A DNA stretch of 6,372 bases from JASEHD01 sp964471945 (GCA_964471945.1 CAYYIJ010000111.1:1-6372), one strand, 5' to 3'; shown: positions 1-5,640, counted from the first letter of the stretch. Notes: generated by a model not told the origin, from the letters alone. Numbers and translations: made by a program.

Positions 1-708
1 CTTATTAAAAAATATCCTATTAAACTCTATTCAATTCAGCCAAATGAATTTAACTTTGGCCGTACACGCGACTATATATTTAGTTTAACAGAAGGTCAAT
101 TTATCATTGCCATCTCCCAAGATGTTGTACCGAAGGGAAACGATTGGCTTAAAAATCTAATTGAGCCATTTTCTAATCTTGATATTGCTCTGGTTCAAGG
201 CATCGTTGCATTACCAAAAGATCGTGAAAATTTCTACTGGGAAAAAGTAGGAATGTTTTACTTTACACGCGAGTGCAAAAGATGGGCAGCCAGTAATAAT
301 GGTATCGGTGTTTCGTTTGTTAACTGTGCTATCCGCCGCTCAGTGTGGGAGAGCAACAGACTCGAGAAGCTTGAAATGATGGAGGATAAATTTTTTCAGA
401 TGAAATTAGCAAAGGGTGGTTATAAAATTCATCGTGAAATGAAAGCAATATGTTATCATGGTCATTCTTATACAATGACTGAGCTGGTTAAGAGATGTAC
501 AAACGAAGGCATGGGATGGAGGTTGGTTGGTCATAAGTACTACTGCAAAGAAATGATTAAGGATATACTCAGTCTAAAAATATATCGCCAATTATTAAGT
601 GGTATTAAGACTCGAGAGATCAAACGATTCTCAGAATTGTTGTTTCCCATAATTCGACCCGTGTTTGTGTACATCGGTTATCGTTTCATTAAACGGTATA
701 TCCATTAA
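1..708 (+). CDS. GT2 family glycosyltransferase, rhamnosyltransferase-like (5' end missing)
   Basis: The reading frame is open from the first base, giving 235 codons before TAA at 706-708. The internal ATG at 253 is not the real start, because clear family motifs lie upstream of it. In window numbering these are FNFGRTR (residues 17-23), QDVVP (40-44, in the place of the DxD metal/nucleotide-sugar motif, as in many dTDP-rhamnose transferases with QDAxP), FVNCAIRRSVWE (107-117) and MEDKFF (127-132, the acidic motif that usually holds the catalytic base), then HGHSYTMTELVKR. The first N-terminal GT-A strands lie outside the window. The protein probably transfers a deoxyhexose from a nucleotide sugar to a growing glycan at the inner face of the cytoplasmic membrane; the sugar itself is inferred only from family resemblance. 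The C-terminus ends in a hydrophobic stretch followed by basic residues. A REP array starts directly after the stop and separates this gene from the downstream glycosyltransferase operon. Confidence 0.9.
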   Translation, partial: LIKKYPIKLYSIQPNEFNFGRTRDYIFSLTEGQFIIAISQDVVPKGNDWLKNLIEPFSNLDIALVQGIVALPKDRENFYWEKVGMFYFTRECKRWAASNNGIGVSFVNCAIRRSVWESNRLEKLEMMEDKFFQMKLAKGGYKIHREMKAICYHGHSYTMTELVKRCTNEGMGWRLVGHKYYCKEMIKDILSLKIYRQLLSGIKTREIKRFSELLFPIIRPVFVYIGYRFIKRYIH

Positions 709-721
709 TTATCAACCCGAT

Positions 722-803
722 GTAGCCGCAGACTTTTTTATCCGCCTCTGGCGGAATGCCTGTGGGTGAAGCTCTAATGCGCAACCATAAAGGTTGCGGC
801 TAC
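722..803. repeat. BIME: head-to-head REP pair with nested hairpin
   Basis: The element is bounded by inverted ends, GTAGCCGCA (722-730) and TGCGGCTAC (795-803). The left REP has an outer stem (726-733 with 758-765, one mismatch and one wobble) that encloses a separate stem, TCCGCC/GGCGGA, at 741-755. The right REP has a perfect 7-bp stem, CGCAACC/GGTTGCG (780-786 and 792-798), with loop ATAAA. It begins 13 nt after the GT2 stop codon, so it may also affect 3'-end stability of that transcript. Confidence 0.8.
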
Positions 804-809
804 AACTCT

Positions 810-960
810 ACGCCCACCCGACGTAGGCGCAGACTTTATGTCTGCGGGCAGAGCTCTATTTAACAACCATAAAAGCGTTGTCCTGAGGATTCAATCCGAA
901 GGATTGCGGCTACACGATGATACCCTATTTCGCAACCGTGAAGGTTGCGATTACAACCCT
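810..960. repeat. 151-bp repeat unit, copy 1
   Basis: First copy of a 151-bp tandem unit. It contains a forward REP (GTAG 823-826, stem 828-834/840-846), a degenerate inverse REP with the 28-nt insertion (876-903) ending in CTAC at 910-913, a conserved linker, and an inverse REP (stem 931-937/943-949). By eye it matches the next copy at about 143 of 151 positions. Six of the eight differences fall within or next to the 28-nt insert. Confidence 0.85.
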
Positions 961-1111
961 ACGCCCACCCGACTTAGGCGCAGACTTTATGTCTGCGGGC
1001 AGAGCTCTATTTAACAACCATAAAGGCGTTGTCCTTAGGACTTAGTCTGAAGGATTGCGGCTACACGATGATACCCTATTTCGCAACCGTGAAGGTTGCG
1101 ATTACAACTCT
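961..1111. repeat. 151-bp repeat unit, copy 2
   Basis: Second copy of the tandem unit, directly adjoining the first. The forward REP has TTAG (974-977) instead of GTAG; the stem is at 979-985/991-997. The 28-nt insert is at 1027-1054 and the inverse REP stem at 1082-1088/1094-1100. A T-to-C change at 1041 completes a perfect GTCC TTA GGAC mini-stem inside the insert. Confidence 0.85.
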
Positions 1112-1206
1112 ACGCCCATCCGATGTTGTTGCAGGCTTTTTTATCCGCCTCTGGCGGAATGTCTGCGGGCAATGCACCATTACGCAACATACGGCCGTGT
1201 GCCGCG
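1112..1206. repeat. Truncated and diverged third repeat unit
   Basis: It begins with the same ACGCCCA phase as the two 151-bp units, but its forward REP is the nested-hairpin type (GCAGGC 1131-1136, inner stem 1144-1149/1153-1158, GTCTGC 1161-1166). About 60 nt from 1113 are nearly identical to 1804-1866 on the other side of RAYT1. After about 1175 the similarity fades into a decayed hairpin around ACGGCCGT (1191-1198) that abuts the RAYT1 stop codon. Confidence 0.7.
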
Positions 1207-1209
1207 TTA

Positions 1210-1686
1210 TTACCAATCATCGAAATTGTAAATGGTTGAACCTTTGTATGGGTATAGTTTCCAGTCTACCACGATTCCTTTCCGTACAGGATTTTGCAAA
1301 ATGTACTCGATTTGTTTCCGAAGGTCTTCGCTGTTTCGTATAATATGGTCGTAATAATCTTTCTGCCAATGAAATTCTCGCTTATGTTGATACAACCAAT
1401 AACCGGTTTGCTGTTTGAATTTGTTAACCATTTTTAAAATATTTGCATTGTCGGATGTTCCTTCGATTATAAGATGTAAATGATCCGGCATGAAAAGGTA
1501 TACGTGGATACCGCATTGTTGCTTGTGCGCTTCATCTAACAATATGTCGCGAAAACATTCCACGATGTTGTGGAATATAAAAATCGGTTTACTTGCTTTA
1601 ACGCGCATTGTCAATGCAACTATTACGTGACCAATATAACACTCGGGCGCTAACCGATGATGTTTTTCCCGAATTAACTTTCCCAT
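1210..1686 (-). CDS. REP-associated tyrosine transposase (RAYT1, Y1/HUH family)
   Basis: A 158-residue single-domain Y1 transposase, about the usual length for RAYT proteins. The N-terminal strands (residues 15-28) lead to the HUH metal-binding motif, here HLH at 69-71 within LFMPDHLHLIIEG. The C-terminal part has WQKDYYDHIIR (107-117) and the typical EYILQNPVRKGIV (127-139). Candidate nucleophile tyrosines are Y111/Y112 or Y128; I cannot decide between them from sequence alone. Family members nick and rejoin single-stranded DNA at REP sequences, and are thought to be domesticated IS200/IS605-like enzymes. No TnpB and no IS200-type ends are present. Both flanks carry GTAG-headed REPs, the expected substrate. 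The frame is intact. No Shine-Dalgarno precedes ATG 1684-1686, so the start rests on the fold's first strand beginning close after it. Confidence 0.9.
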   Translation of the reverse strand: MGKLIREKHHRLAPECYIGHVIVALTMRVKASKPIFIFHNIVECFRDILLDEAHKQQCGIHVYLFMPDHLHLIIEGTSDNANILKMVNKFKQQTGYWLYQHKREFHWQKDYYDHIIRNSEDLRKQIEYILQNPVRKGIVVDWKLYPYKGSTIYNFDDW

Positions 1687-1690
1687 ACTT

Positions 1691-1727
1691 TAAATATATT
1701 ATTTTCAATAAATAAAATCAAAGTCAA
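1691..1727 (-). promoter_or_regulatory. Putative RAYT1 promoter
   Basis: The AT-rich gap between the right REP array and the RAYT1 start fits two promoter patterns on the minus strand. One is sigma70-like: TTGACT (1722-1727), an 18-nt spacer and AATAAT (1698-1703). The other is Bacteroidota-like: TTTG (1719-1722), 20 nt, and TATATTTA (1691-1698). Either one leaves only a few bases of leader before ATG 1686, so the transcript would be nearly leaderless. Confidence 0.35.
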
Positions 1728-1994
1728 CCCGACGTAGCCGCAGACTTTACGTCTGCGAGCGAAGCTCCAAAACGCAACCATAAAGGTTGCGACTACAACT
1801 CCCCGCCCATCCGATGTTGTTGCAGGCTTTTTTATCCGCTTCTGGCGGAATGCCTGCGGGCAATGCTCTAATGCGCAACCATAAAAGCGTTGTCCTGAGG
1901 ATTCAATCCGAAGGATTGCGGCTACACGAGGATACCCTATTTCGCAACCGTGAAGGCGTTGTCCCTTGGGCTTAGTCCGAAGGATTGCGGCTAC
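1728..1994. repeat. Right REP/BIME array of the RAYT1 repeat family
   Basis: This array has the same family and orientation as the left one, so RAYT1 is embedded in its repeats. It contains a clean BIME (1734-1796), a nested-hairpin forward REP (1822-1857), and two inverse REPs with the 28-nt insert (1874-1925 with insert 1888-1915; 1943-1994 with insert 1957-1984). The linker between the last two (ACACGAGGATACCC and onward) also matches the left array, so the repeated unit is larger than the hairpins alone. Confidence 0.85.
1734..1796. repeat. BIME: cleanest GTAG REP pair
   Basis: The forward REP has GTAG (1734-1737) and stem CGCAGAC/GTCTGCG (1739-1745 and 1751-1757) with loop TTTAC. The inverse REP has stem CGCAACC/GGTTGCG (1773-1779 and 1785-1791) with loop ATAAA, then CTAC (1793-1796). 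Read from its own strand, the second REP has the same GTAG and TTTAT loop, but its stem differs at paired positions. That pattern is expected if the folded structure is under selection. Confidence 0.85.
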
Positions 1995-2011
1995 TGTATG
2001 CCAATCGATAC

Positions 2012-2043
2012 TTTGGAAACAAATAAATATATTCCTACATTTT
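2012..2043 (+). promoter_or_regulatory. Putative promoter of the glycosyltransferase operon
   Basis: TTTG (2012-2015), a 20-nt spacer and TACATTTT (2036-2043) resemble the Bacteroidota TTTG / TAnnTTTG promoter. The site lies in the AT-rich gap between the end of the REP array and the GT2 start at 2066. The spacing equals that of the similar pattern upstream of RAYT1. The call depends on the unproven phylum assignment. Confidence 0.3.
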
Positions 2044-2065
2044 TCTATTCAAAATAAACAAATTA

Positions 2066-3037
2066 ATGACACAATCAATAAAAATATCTGCAATAATTTG
2101 CACCCGAAATCGTTCGGATTTATTACCCAAAGCTATCGATAGTCTTCTTCATCAAACGCTTGACAACTCAAAATTCGAGATCATTATAGTCGATAATGCT
2201 TCCGAAGACGGAACAAAAAGAGTTTGTGAATCATACAAATCGTTACACAATTTCCAATATATCTATGAACCCGTTCCGGGATTATCGATTTCACGTAACG
2301 CAGGTGTTCGAGCGGCAAAAGGGGAGTATGTTGCATTTATCGATGATGATGCAATAGCTTCACCGAAATGGCTTGAGAGCATTGTTAATGATTTTGAAAG
2401 AGTTTCTCCCTCACCCGAAAGTGTAGGTGGAAAAATAATACCTATCTGGGAAGCACCGAAGCCGGAGTGGTTTCCAGATCAGCTAAATCCTTACTTAACC
2501 ATTCTCGATCATGGTGGTGTGCCGATGTTTTTAAAATATCCTGAGATTTTATTCGGTACAAATATGTCTTTCAGAAAAAGTACACTTCAAAATATTGGCG
2601 GATTTGCCCCATATTTTGGTCGAGTAAAAAGTAAATTGATATCATGTGAAGAAACAGAGGTTTTTAAAAAATTCAATGTAAATGGATATTTGATCTGGTA
2701 TAATCCTGATGCATACGTGAGTCATCTCATTCCCCAGAATCGTTCTACAAAAAAGTACATTTACGTCCGTCATTACTGGCAGGCAAGGTCTCAGGTATTA
2801 TTGCTGCAAGGGGAATATCCCATTGAGAAAATATTCCGAGAGATTCTTTACTCTATAAAAGAAATTATTAAATGCACGGTAAAGATCATAGCAGCATTTA
2901 TTAAAAATTATAACTCACAAAATCGACTATTGATTATTGCATGTACATTTGATAGATGTGGCAGATTAATCGGCTGGATTCTCAATCTATTAAATCATAT
3001 ATTTCGTGGTAAAGTAGTTCCCAATACCCTAAAGTGA
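2066..3037 (+). CDS. GT2 family glycosyltransferase
   Basis: A 323-residue GT-A fold transferase, complete. Visible elements are the N-terminal nucleotide-binding strand ISAIICTRNR (7-16), IIIVDNASEDGT (39-50), SISRNAGVRAAKGEY (74-88), the metal-binding DDD (93-95, a DxD motif), GTNMSFRKS (164-172) and the acidic CEETE (194-198) that should include the catalytic base. The segment WYNPDAYVSHLIP with a following RHYWQARS is common in exopolysaccharide-type GT2 enzymes. The C-terminal 65 residues are rich in hydrophobic and basic helices, which suggests peripheral attachment to the cytoplasmic membrane. Donor and acceptor sugars cannot be told. It is the first gene of a three-gene operon, 26 nt before the next start. 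The ATG is preceded by an A-rich leader without a Shine-Dalgarno; no better start exists upstream in frame. Confidence 0.9.
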   Translation: MTQSIKISAIICTRNRSDLLPKAIDSLLHQTLDNSKFEIIIVDNASEDGTKRVCESYKSLHNFQYIYEPVPGLSISRNAGVRAAKGEYVAFIDDDAIASPKWLESIVNDFERVSPSPESVGGKIIPIWEAPKPEWFPDQLNPYLTILDHGGVPMFLKYPEILFGTNMSFRKSTLQNIGGFAPYFGRVKSKLISCEETEVFKKFNVNGYLIWYNPDAYVSHLIPQNRSTKKYIYVRHYWQARSQVLLLQGEYPIEKIFREILYSIKEIIKCTVKIIAAFIKNYNSQNRLLIIACTFDRCGRLIGWILNLLNHIFRGKVVPNTLK

Positions 3038-3063
3038 TTATAGAATTAGAGCATATCTGATAA

Positions 3064-4098
3064 ATGATATATTTGGTCACATATAAATTTCGACATCATT
3101 ACTCGACTTCCGGCTATCACCGCCTCGGTGATTTCGTTGATTGCAAAAAAATAGCTCTTCCTTCATTTATCGGTAGCTTGATTCAAAAAGCGACTACAAG
3201 AAAGCATTACGTGAAATTAGCACAGACCACAGGATTACCCGGTTATTTCCCCGAATGTGTTTGGTTAGAGTGGATGGTAAAATCATTATCAAATTTCTTT
3301 CCCCGATCGATCTTCCATTTTATTTATCCCGAGAACTCATATCACTTTACTAGCACATACAGCAAATCTAAGAAGACAAAAATTATTGCAACCTATCACC
3401 AACCAGTGCAAGAATCTCGCCAGTGTATTTTGAAGACAGATACAATAAAAAAATTGGATGCTGTAATATTACTCGCTGAGAGTCAGCGCGAGTTCTTCGA
3501 GCCGCTCGTTGGGAACGATAGGATTTTTGTTGTCCCTCATGGTATTGATCTTAATTTCTTCAAGCCGAATCGTGAGGTAAAAACCGGAAAGAGAATCATC
3601 GCTGTTGGCAACTGGCTGCGCGATTTTCCAACACTCATCTCTGCCTTAATAATATTGGAAGAACTCAGGTCGGATATCGTATGTGATGTCGTTACATTAG
3701 AGCAGAACAGATCATTTTTTTCTAATTTAAAAAATGTACAATTTCATTCAGGCATTTCAGACGATGCTTTGTTAAAATTATACCATCGTGCATCAGTATC
3801 TGTCTTATCGCTTACAGGCACAGCAGCAAACAATGCTGTTCTCGAATCGATGGCATGCGGTCTTCCGATTATTGCAACCGATCTTCCGGCAATCCGTGAA
3901 TATACACCATCAGAAGGTTGTATCTATGTTCCATTGGCTAATCCAAACTATCTTGCCGATTCGATTGTTTCACTAATTGATGATACAAAAACTCAGAGAA
4001 TTATGAGTGAAGTTAATTTAAAGCAAGTGCAAAAATATAGATGGGAAGCTATAGCCAAACGCACAATGGTCGTTTATCAAAGTATAGAAAAAGGGTAA
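3064..4098 (+). CDS. GT4-type glycosyltransferase (GT-B fold)
   Basis: A 344-residue GT-B enzyme. The N-terminal acceptor half is divergent; the family is recognised from the C-terminal half. Visible are IIATYHQPV (107-115), the inter-domain VVPHGIDLNFFKP (156-168), RIIAVGNWLRDFPTL (177-191), and the nucleotide-sugar binding region NNAVLESMACGLPIIATD (256-273). The second glutamate of the GT4 E-x7-E signature is present (E261), but the first is replaced by threonine (T253), within a TGTAANN stretch. The retained ESMACG-P core suggests the enzyme can still bind a donor; whether it is fully active is open. It follows the GT2 gene by 26 nt, and its stop TAA (4096-4098) is linked to the next gene by a 13-nt gap. 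It probably adds one sugar to the same glycan as its neighbours. Confidence 0.85.
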   Translation: MIYLVTYKFRHHYSTSGYHRLGDFVDCKKIALPSFIGSLIQKATTRKHYVKLAQTTGLPGYFPECVWLEWMVKSLSNFFPRSIFHFIYPENSYHFTSTYSKSKKTKIIATYHQPVQESRQCILKTDTIKKLDAVILLAESQREFFEPLVGNDRIFVVPHGIDLNFFKPNREVKTGKRIIAVGNWLRDFPTLISALIILEELRSDIVCDVVTLEQNRSFFSNLKNVQFHSGISDDALLKLYHRASVSVLSLTGTAANNAVLESMACGLPIIATDLPAIREYTPSEGCIYVPLANPNYLADSIVSLIDDTKTQRIMSEVNLKQVQKYRWEAIAKRTMVVYQSIEKG

Positions 4099-4115
4099 TG
4101 GTCAAAGGGATTTGA
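4098..4115 (+). promoter_or_regulatory. Five-codon bridging mini-ORF at the GT4/GT4 junction
   Basis: The stop of the upstream gene overlaps an ATG (TAATG, 4096-4100). That ATG opens a five-codon frame ending in TGA (4113-4115), which in turn overlaps the TTG start of the next gene (TTGA, 4112-4115). Such overlaps can allow ribosomes to terminate and restart. The purine-rich AAAGGGA (4104-4110) ends 1 nt before the TTG, too close for an ordinary ribosome binding site. It may be chance, or the trace of a one-base error in the sequence. Confidence 0.3.
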
Positions 4116-5365
4116 AAAATATTTTAACAATAAATACTGCCAACTGCGGCGGCGGCGCAGAGAAGGTTGCTTATTCTCTCTGTAAAGAGTTGTTCTTGAG
4201 GGATTTTAATAGTAAAATGCTTGTCGGGCGTGTTGAATACTCTACTGATCCTCTTGTTCATGATCTTGTATTTCCCGTCCCAGGGTGGGATATTATCTAC
4301 TCAGCTGGGAACCTCTTGGATCAAATCTTCTCAACACACTATCTCTTCTATCTTCCCACATGGAAAATACCCCTTATGAAAATTACTCGGCATGCTGATG
4401 TTATTCACATGCATAACATGCATGGTTATTATTTTAACTTGCTGACGATCCCGTTTTTGATGAGACAAAAGCCAGTTGTATGGACTTTCCATGATATGTG
4501 GCCATTCACAGGTAAGTGTGCTCATGCTTTTGAATGTGATCGCTACACCCGGTCATGCGGATGTTGTCCGTACCTACTTGATCATCCAAAGTTACCACGT
4601 GATACAACGCGATTTCATCTATCATTGAAGAAAGTTCTGTATGGAAAACGTCCCTTTCACATTATATCTCCTTCAGAATGGTTACGTTCTCATATTGAGA
4701 AATCATTCCTCAAGAATCACCCAGTTACTGTAATTCCCAGTCCCGTCAACACAAAGGTATTTTATCCTGAAGAAAAGCAAATTGCACGTGAGAGATTGAG
4801 TATTCCTCAACATAAAAAAGTTTTATTATTTGTTGCCGGATGGATTAAATCTGCGCCTAATAAAGGTGTAAAGTTTTTAAAAGAAACGTTGCATACCCTA
4901 TACAATCACCGTGAGGATCTTTTTACCCTCGTTGTGGGACGTCTTGAAAACCAAACAGTGCTGGGAAAACAGTATGCTGGCATAGAAACTGGTTGGATTG
5001 AAGATTTGAATCTCATGCGTGCCTGTTATGCAGCCGCTGATATTTTTATATCACCAACAACGGCAGAGAATAGCTCTTGTACTATTGCCGAGGCGATGGC
5101 TTGTGGTACAGTGCCGGTTGCATTCGCTGTTGGAGGTGTGCCAGAACAAATTGTACAAAAAGAAACCGGAATTCTTGTCCAGTTGAATGATACCCATAAC
5201 TTGATAGGAGTGATTAATTATTTACTCGATCATGAACAGGAAAGGAATAGAATGGCTCAAGCATCAACTATAAGGGCACAAAATAATTTTTCGATGAATC
5301 TTATAGTCGAAAAATATTTAAGAGTTTATCAGGAGGCAATCAATTTTTGGGAAAGAGAGAAATAG
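4112..5365 (+). CDS. GT4 family glycosyltransferase with cysteine cluster
   Basis: A 417-residue GT-B enzyme of the GT4 family. The N-terminus KNILTINTANCGGGAEKVAY is the expected glycine-rich donor-proximal loop, which fixes the TTG at 4112 as the start because no ATG lies in frame before it. Next come DVIHMHNMHGYYFN (96-109) and WTFHDMWPFTGKC (124-136), followed by five cysteines (136, 142, 149, 151, 152) ending in CGCCP. This arrangement is typical of a subgroup that includes colanic-acid-type WcaC enzymes, and may bind a metal. The C-terminal half holds VIPSPVNTKVFYP (207-219), VAGW, and an intact E-x7-E signature (E319, E327) in AENSSCTIAEAMACG. It is the last gene of the operon. The substrate is unknown. 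No clear terminator follows; the palindromes from 5448 onward could protect or end the transcript. Confidence 0.92.
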   Translation: MKNILTINTANCGGGAEKVAYSLCKELFLRDFNSKMLVGRVEYSTDPLVHDLVFPVPGWDIIYSAGNLLDQIFSTHYLFYLPTWKIPLMKITRHADVIHMHNMHGYYFNLLTIPFLMRQKPVVWTFHDMWPFTGKCAHAFECDRYTRSCGCCPYLLDHPKLPRDTTRFHLSLKKVLYGKRPFHIISPSEWLRSHIEKSFLKNHPVTVIPSPVNTKVFYPEEKQIARERLSIPQHKKVLLFVAGWIKSAPNKGVKFLKETLHTLYNHREDLFTLVVGRLENQTVLGKQYAGIETGWIEDLNLMRACYAAADIFISPTTAENSSCTIAEAMACGTVPVAFAVGGVPEQIVQKETGILVQLNDTHNLIGVINYLLDHEQERNRMAQASTIRAQNNFSMNLIVEKYLRVYQEAINFWEREK

Positions 5366-5447
5366 TATTGAGCTGAGTTATCTTCTATTGTCTGAGCATT
5401 ATGATTAATGAAAGACAATTTACTTCCTCTCGGATTTTTTCTACCTG

Positions 5448-5470
5448 GTTCCCAAAGTTTCCTTGGGATC
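5448..5470. repeat. RAYT2-family palindrome, copy a
   Basis: Left arm GTTCCCAAAG (5448-5457), 3-nt loop TTT, right arm CCTTGGGATC (5461-5470). Eight of ten pairs are kept. Like the other copies it is preceded by CTG. It lies about 80 nt after the last glycosyltransferase stop. Confidence 0.75.
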
Positions 5471-5495
5471 TGTATAGCAATTACAGTGAAGCATT

Positions 5496-5532
5496 CAACG
5501 ATCAGGGTCACAGCCAGTCCTGGTTCCCAAAG
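5496..5532 (+). repeat. Direct repeat flanking RAYT2, left copy
   Basis: A 37-nt segment that matches 6279-6315 at 32 of 37 positions, in the same orientation. It begins CAACGATCAGGGT and runs into the left arm of palindrome b. The repeat unit is thus a conserved leader of about 27 nt plus the hairpin. The two copies bracket RAYT2 at a start-to-start distance of 783 bp. Confidence 0.75.
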
Positions 5533-5545
5533 TCCCTTTGGGAAC
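5523..5545. repeat. RAYT2-family palindrome, copy b (perfect stem)
   Basis: Left arm GTTCCCAAAG (5523-5532), loop TCC, right arm CTTTGGGAAC (5536-5545): ten of ten Watson-Crick pairs. It lacks a following T-run, so it is not a typical intrinsic terminator. Palindromes of this general form are widespread bacterial REP-like elements. Confidence 0.85.
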
Positions 5546-5562
5546 GAACCACCTCCATTCTG

Positions 5563-5585
5563 GTTCCTAACGTCCCGTTGGGAAC
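5563..5585. repeat. RAYT2-family palindrome, copy c (compensated stem)
   Basis: Left arm GTTCCTAACG (5563-5572), loop TCC, right arm CGTTGGGAAC (5576-5585). Compared with copy b, the A-T pair next to the closing pair is replaced by C-G, and one C-G pair becomes a T-G wobble. All ten positions can still pair, so the changes preserve the fold. Confidence 0.85.
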
Positions 5586-5616
5586 AACCAATGGAAGCGA
5601 GCTACTGAGCATGTCC

Positions 5617-5640
5617 ATTCCCAATCAGGAGATTGAGAAT
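5617..5640. other. Imperfect hairpin upstream of RAYT2
   Basis: ATTC plus CAATC (5617-5626, one mismatch) pairs with GATTG plus GAAT (5631-5640) around loop AGGA. It is not related in sequence to the palindromes beside it. No T-run follows. The remaining sequence from 5641 to 5720 shows no clear promoter or other element. Confidence 0.4.

Larger units (their letters stand above)
716..1206. repeat. Left REP/BIME array of the RAYT1 repeat family
   Basis: This roughly 490-base stretch has no credible gene and is built almost wholly of short hairpins. Forward REPs have GTAG, then CGCAGAC, a TTTAT-like loop and GTCTGCG (best copy 823-846; a TTAG variant at 974-997). Inverse REPs have CGCAACC, a 5-nt loop and GGTTGCG, then CTAC or a variant (780-803, 931-954, 1082-1105). 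Two further inverse copies carry a 28-nt insertion (876-903 and 1027-1054). Two forward copies (728-763 and 1131-1166) have a second hairpin, TCCGCC TCT GGCGGA, in the loop. A GTAG tetranucleotide 5' of an imperfect hairpin is the known hallmark of REP sequences bound by TnpA-REP proteins. The last copy (1183-1206) is decayed and ends 3 nt before the RAYT1 stop codon. Confidence 0.85.

Noticed and set aside
253..708. ATG 253 as the true start of the first gene
   Set aside because: The same frame is open to base 1 and encodes family motifs (FNFGRTR, QDVVP) before this ATG.
1029..1343. Plus-strand 104-codon ORF
   Set aside because: It runs through the REP array and then antisense through the RAYT1 3' end, and has no recognisable protein features.
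1195..1727. Complete IS200/IS605 insertion sequence
   Set aside because: The protein has RAYT-type motifs, there is no TnpB, and the flanks are REP pairs instead of IS-type left and right ends.
1787..1975. Plus-strand 62-codon ORF in the right array
   Set aside because: It is made entirely of repeat sequence, and its frame exists only because the hairpins lack stops in that phase.
716..1994. CRISPR array
   Set aside because: Repeats are palindromic, occur in both orientations, vary in length and have repeated rather than unique spacers; no cas genes are seen.
5331..5336. AGGAGG near the end of the last glycosyltransferase as a ribosome binding site
   Set aside because: No start codon with a meaningful frame follows at usable distance.
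5448..5585. Intrinsic terminators of the operon
   Set aside because: The stems are strong, but none is followed by a T-run; a transcript-protecting role remains possible.
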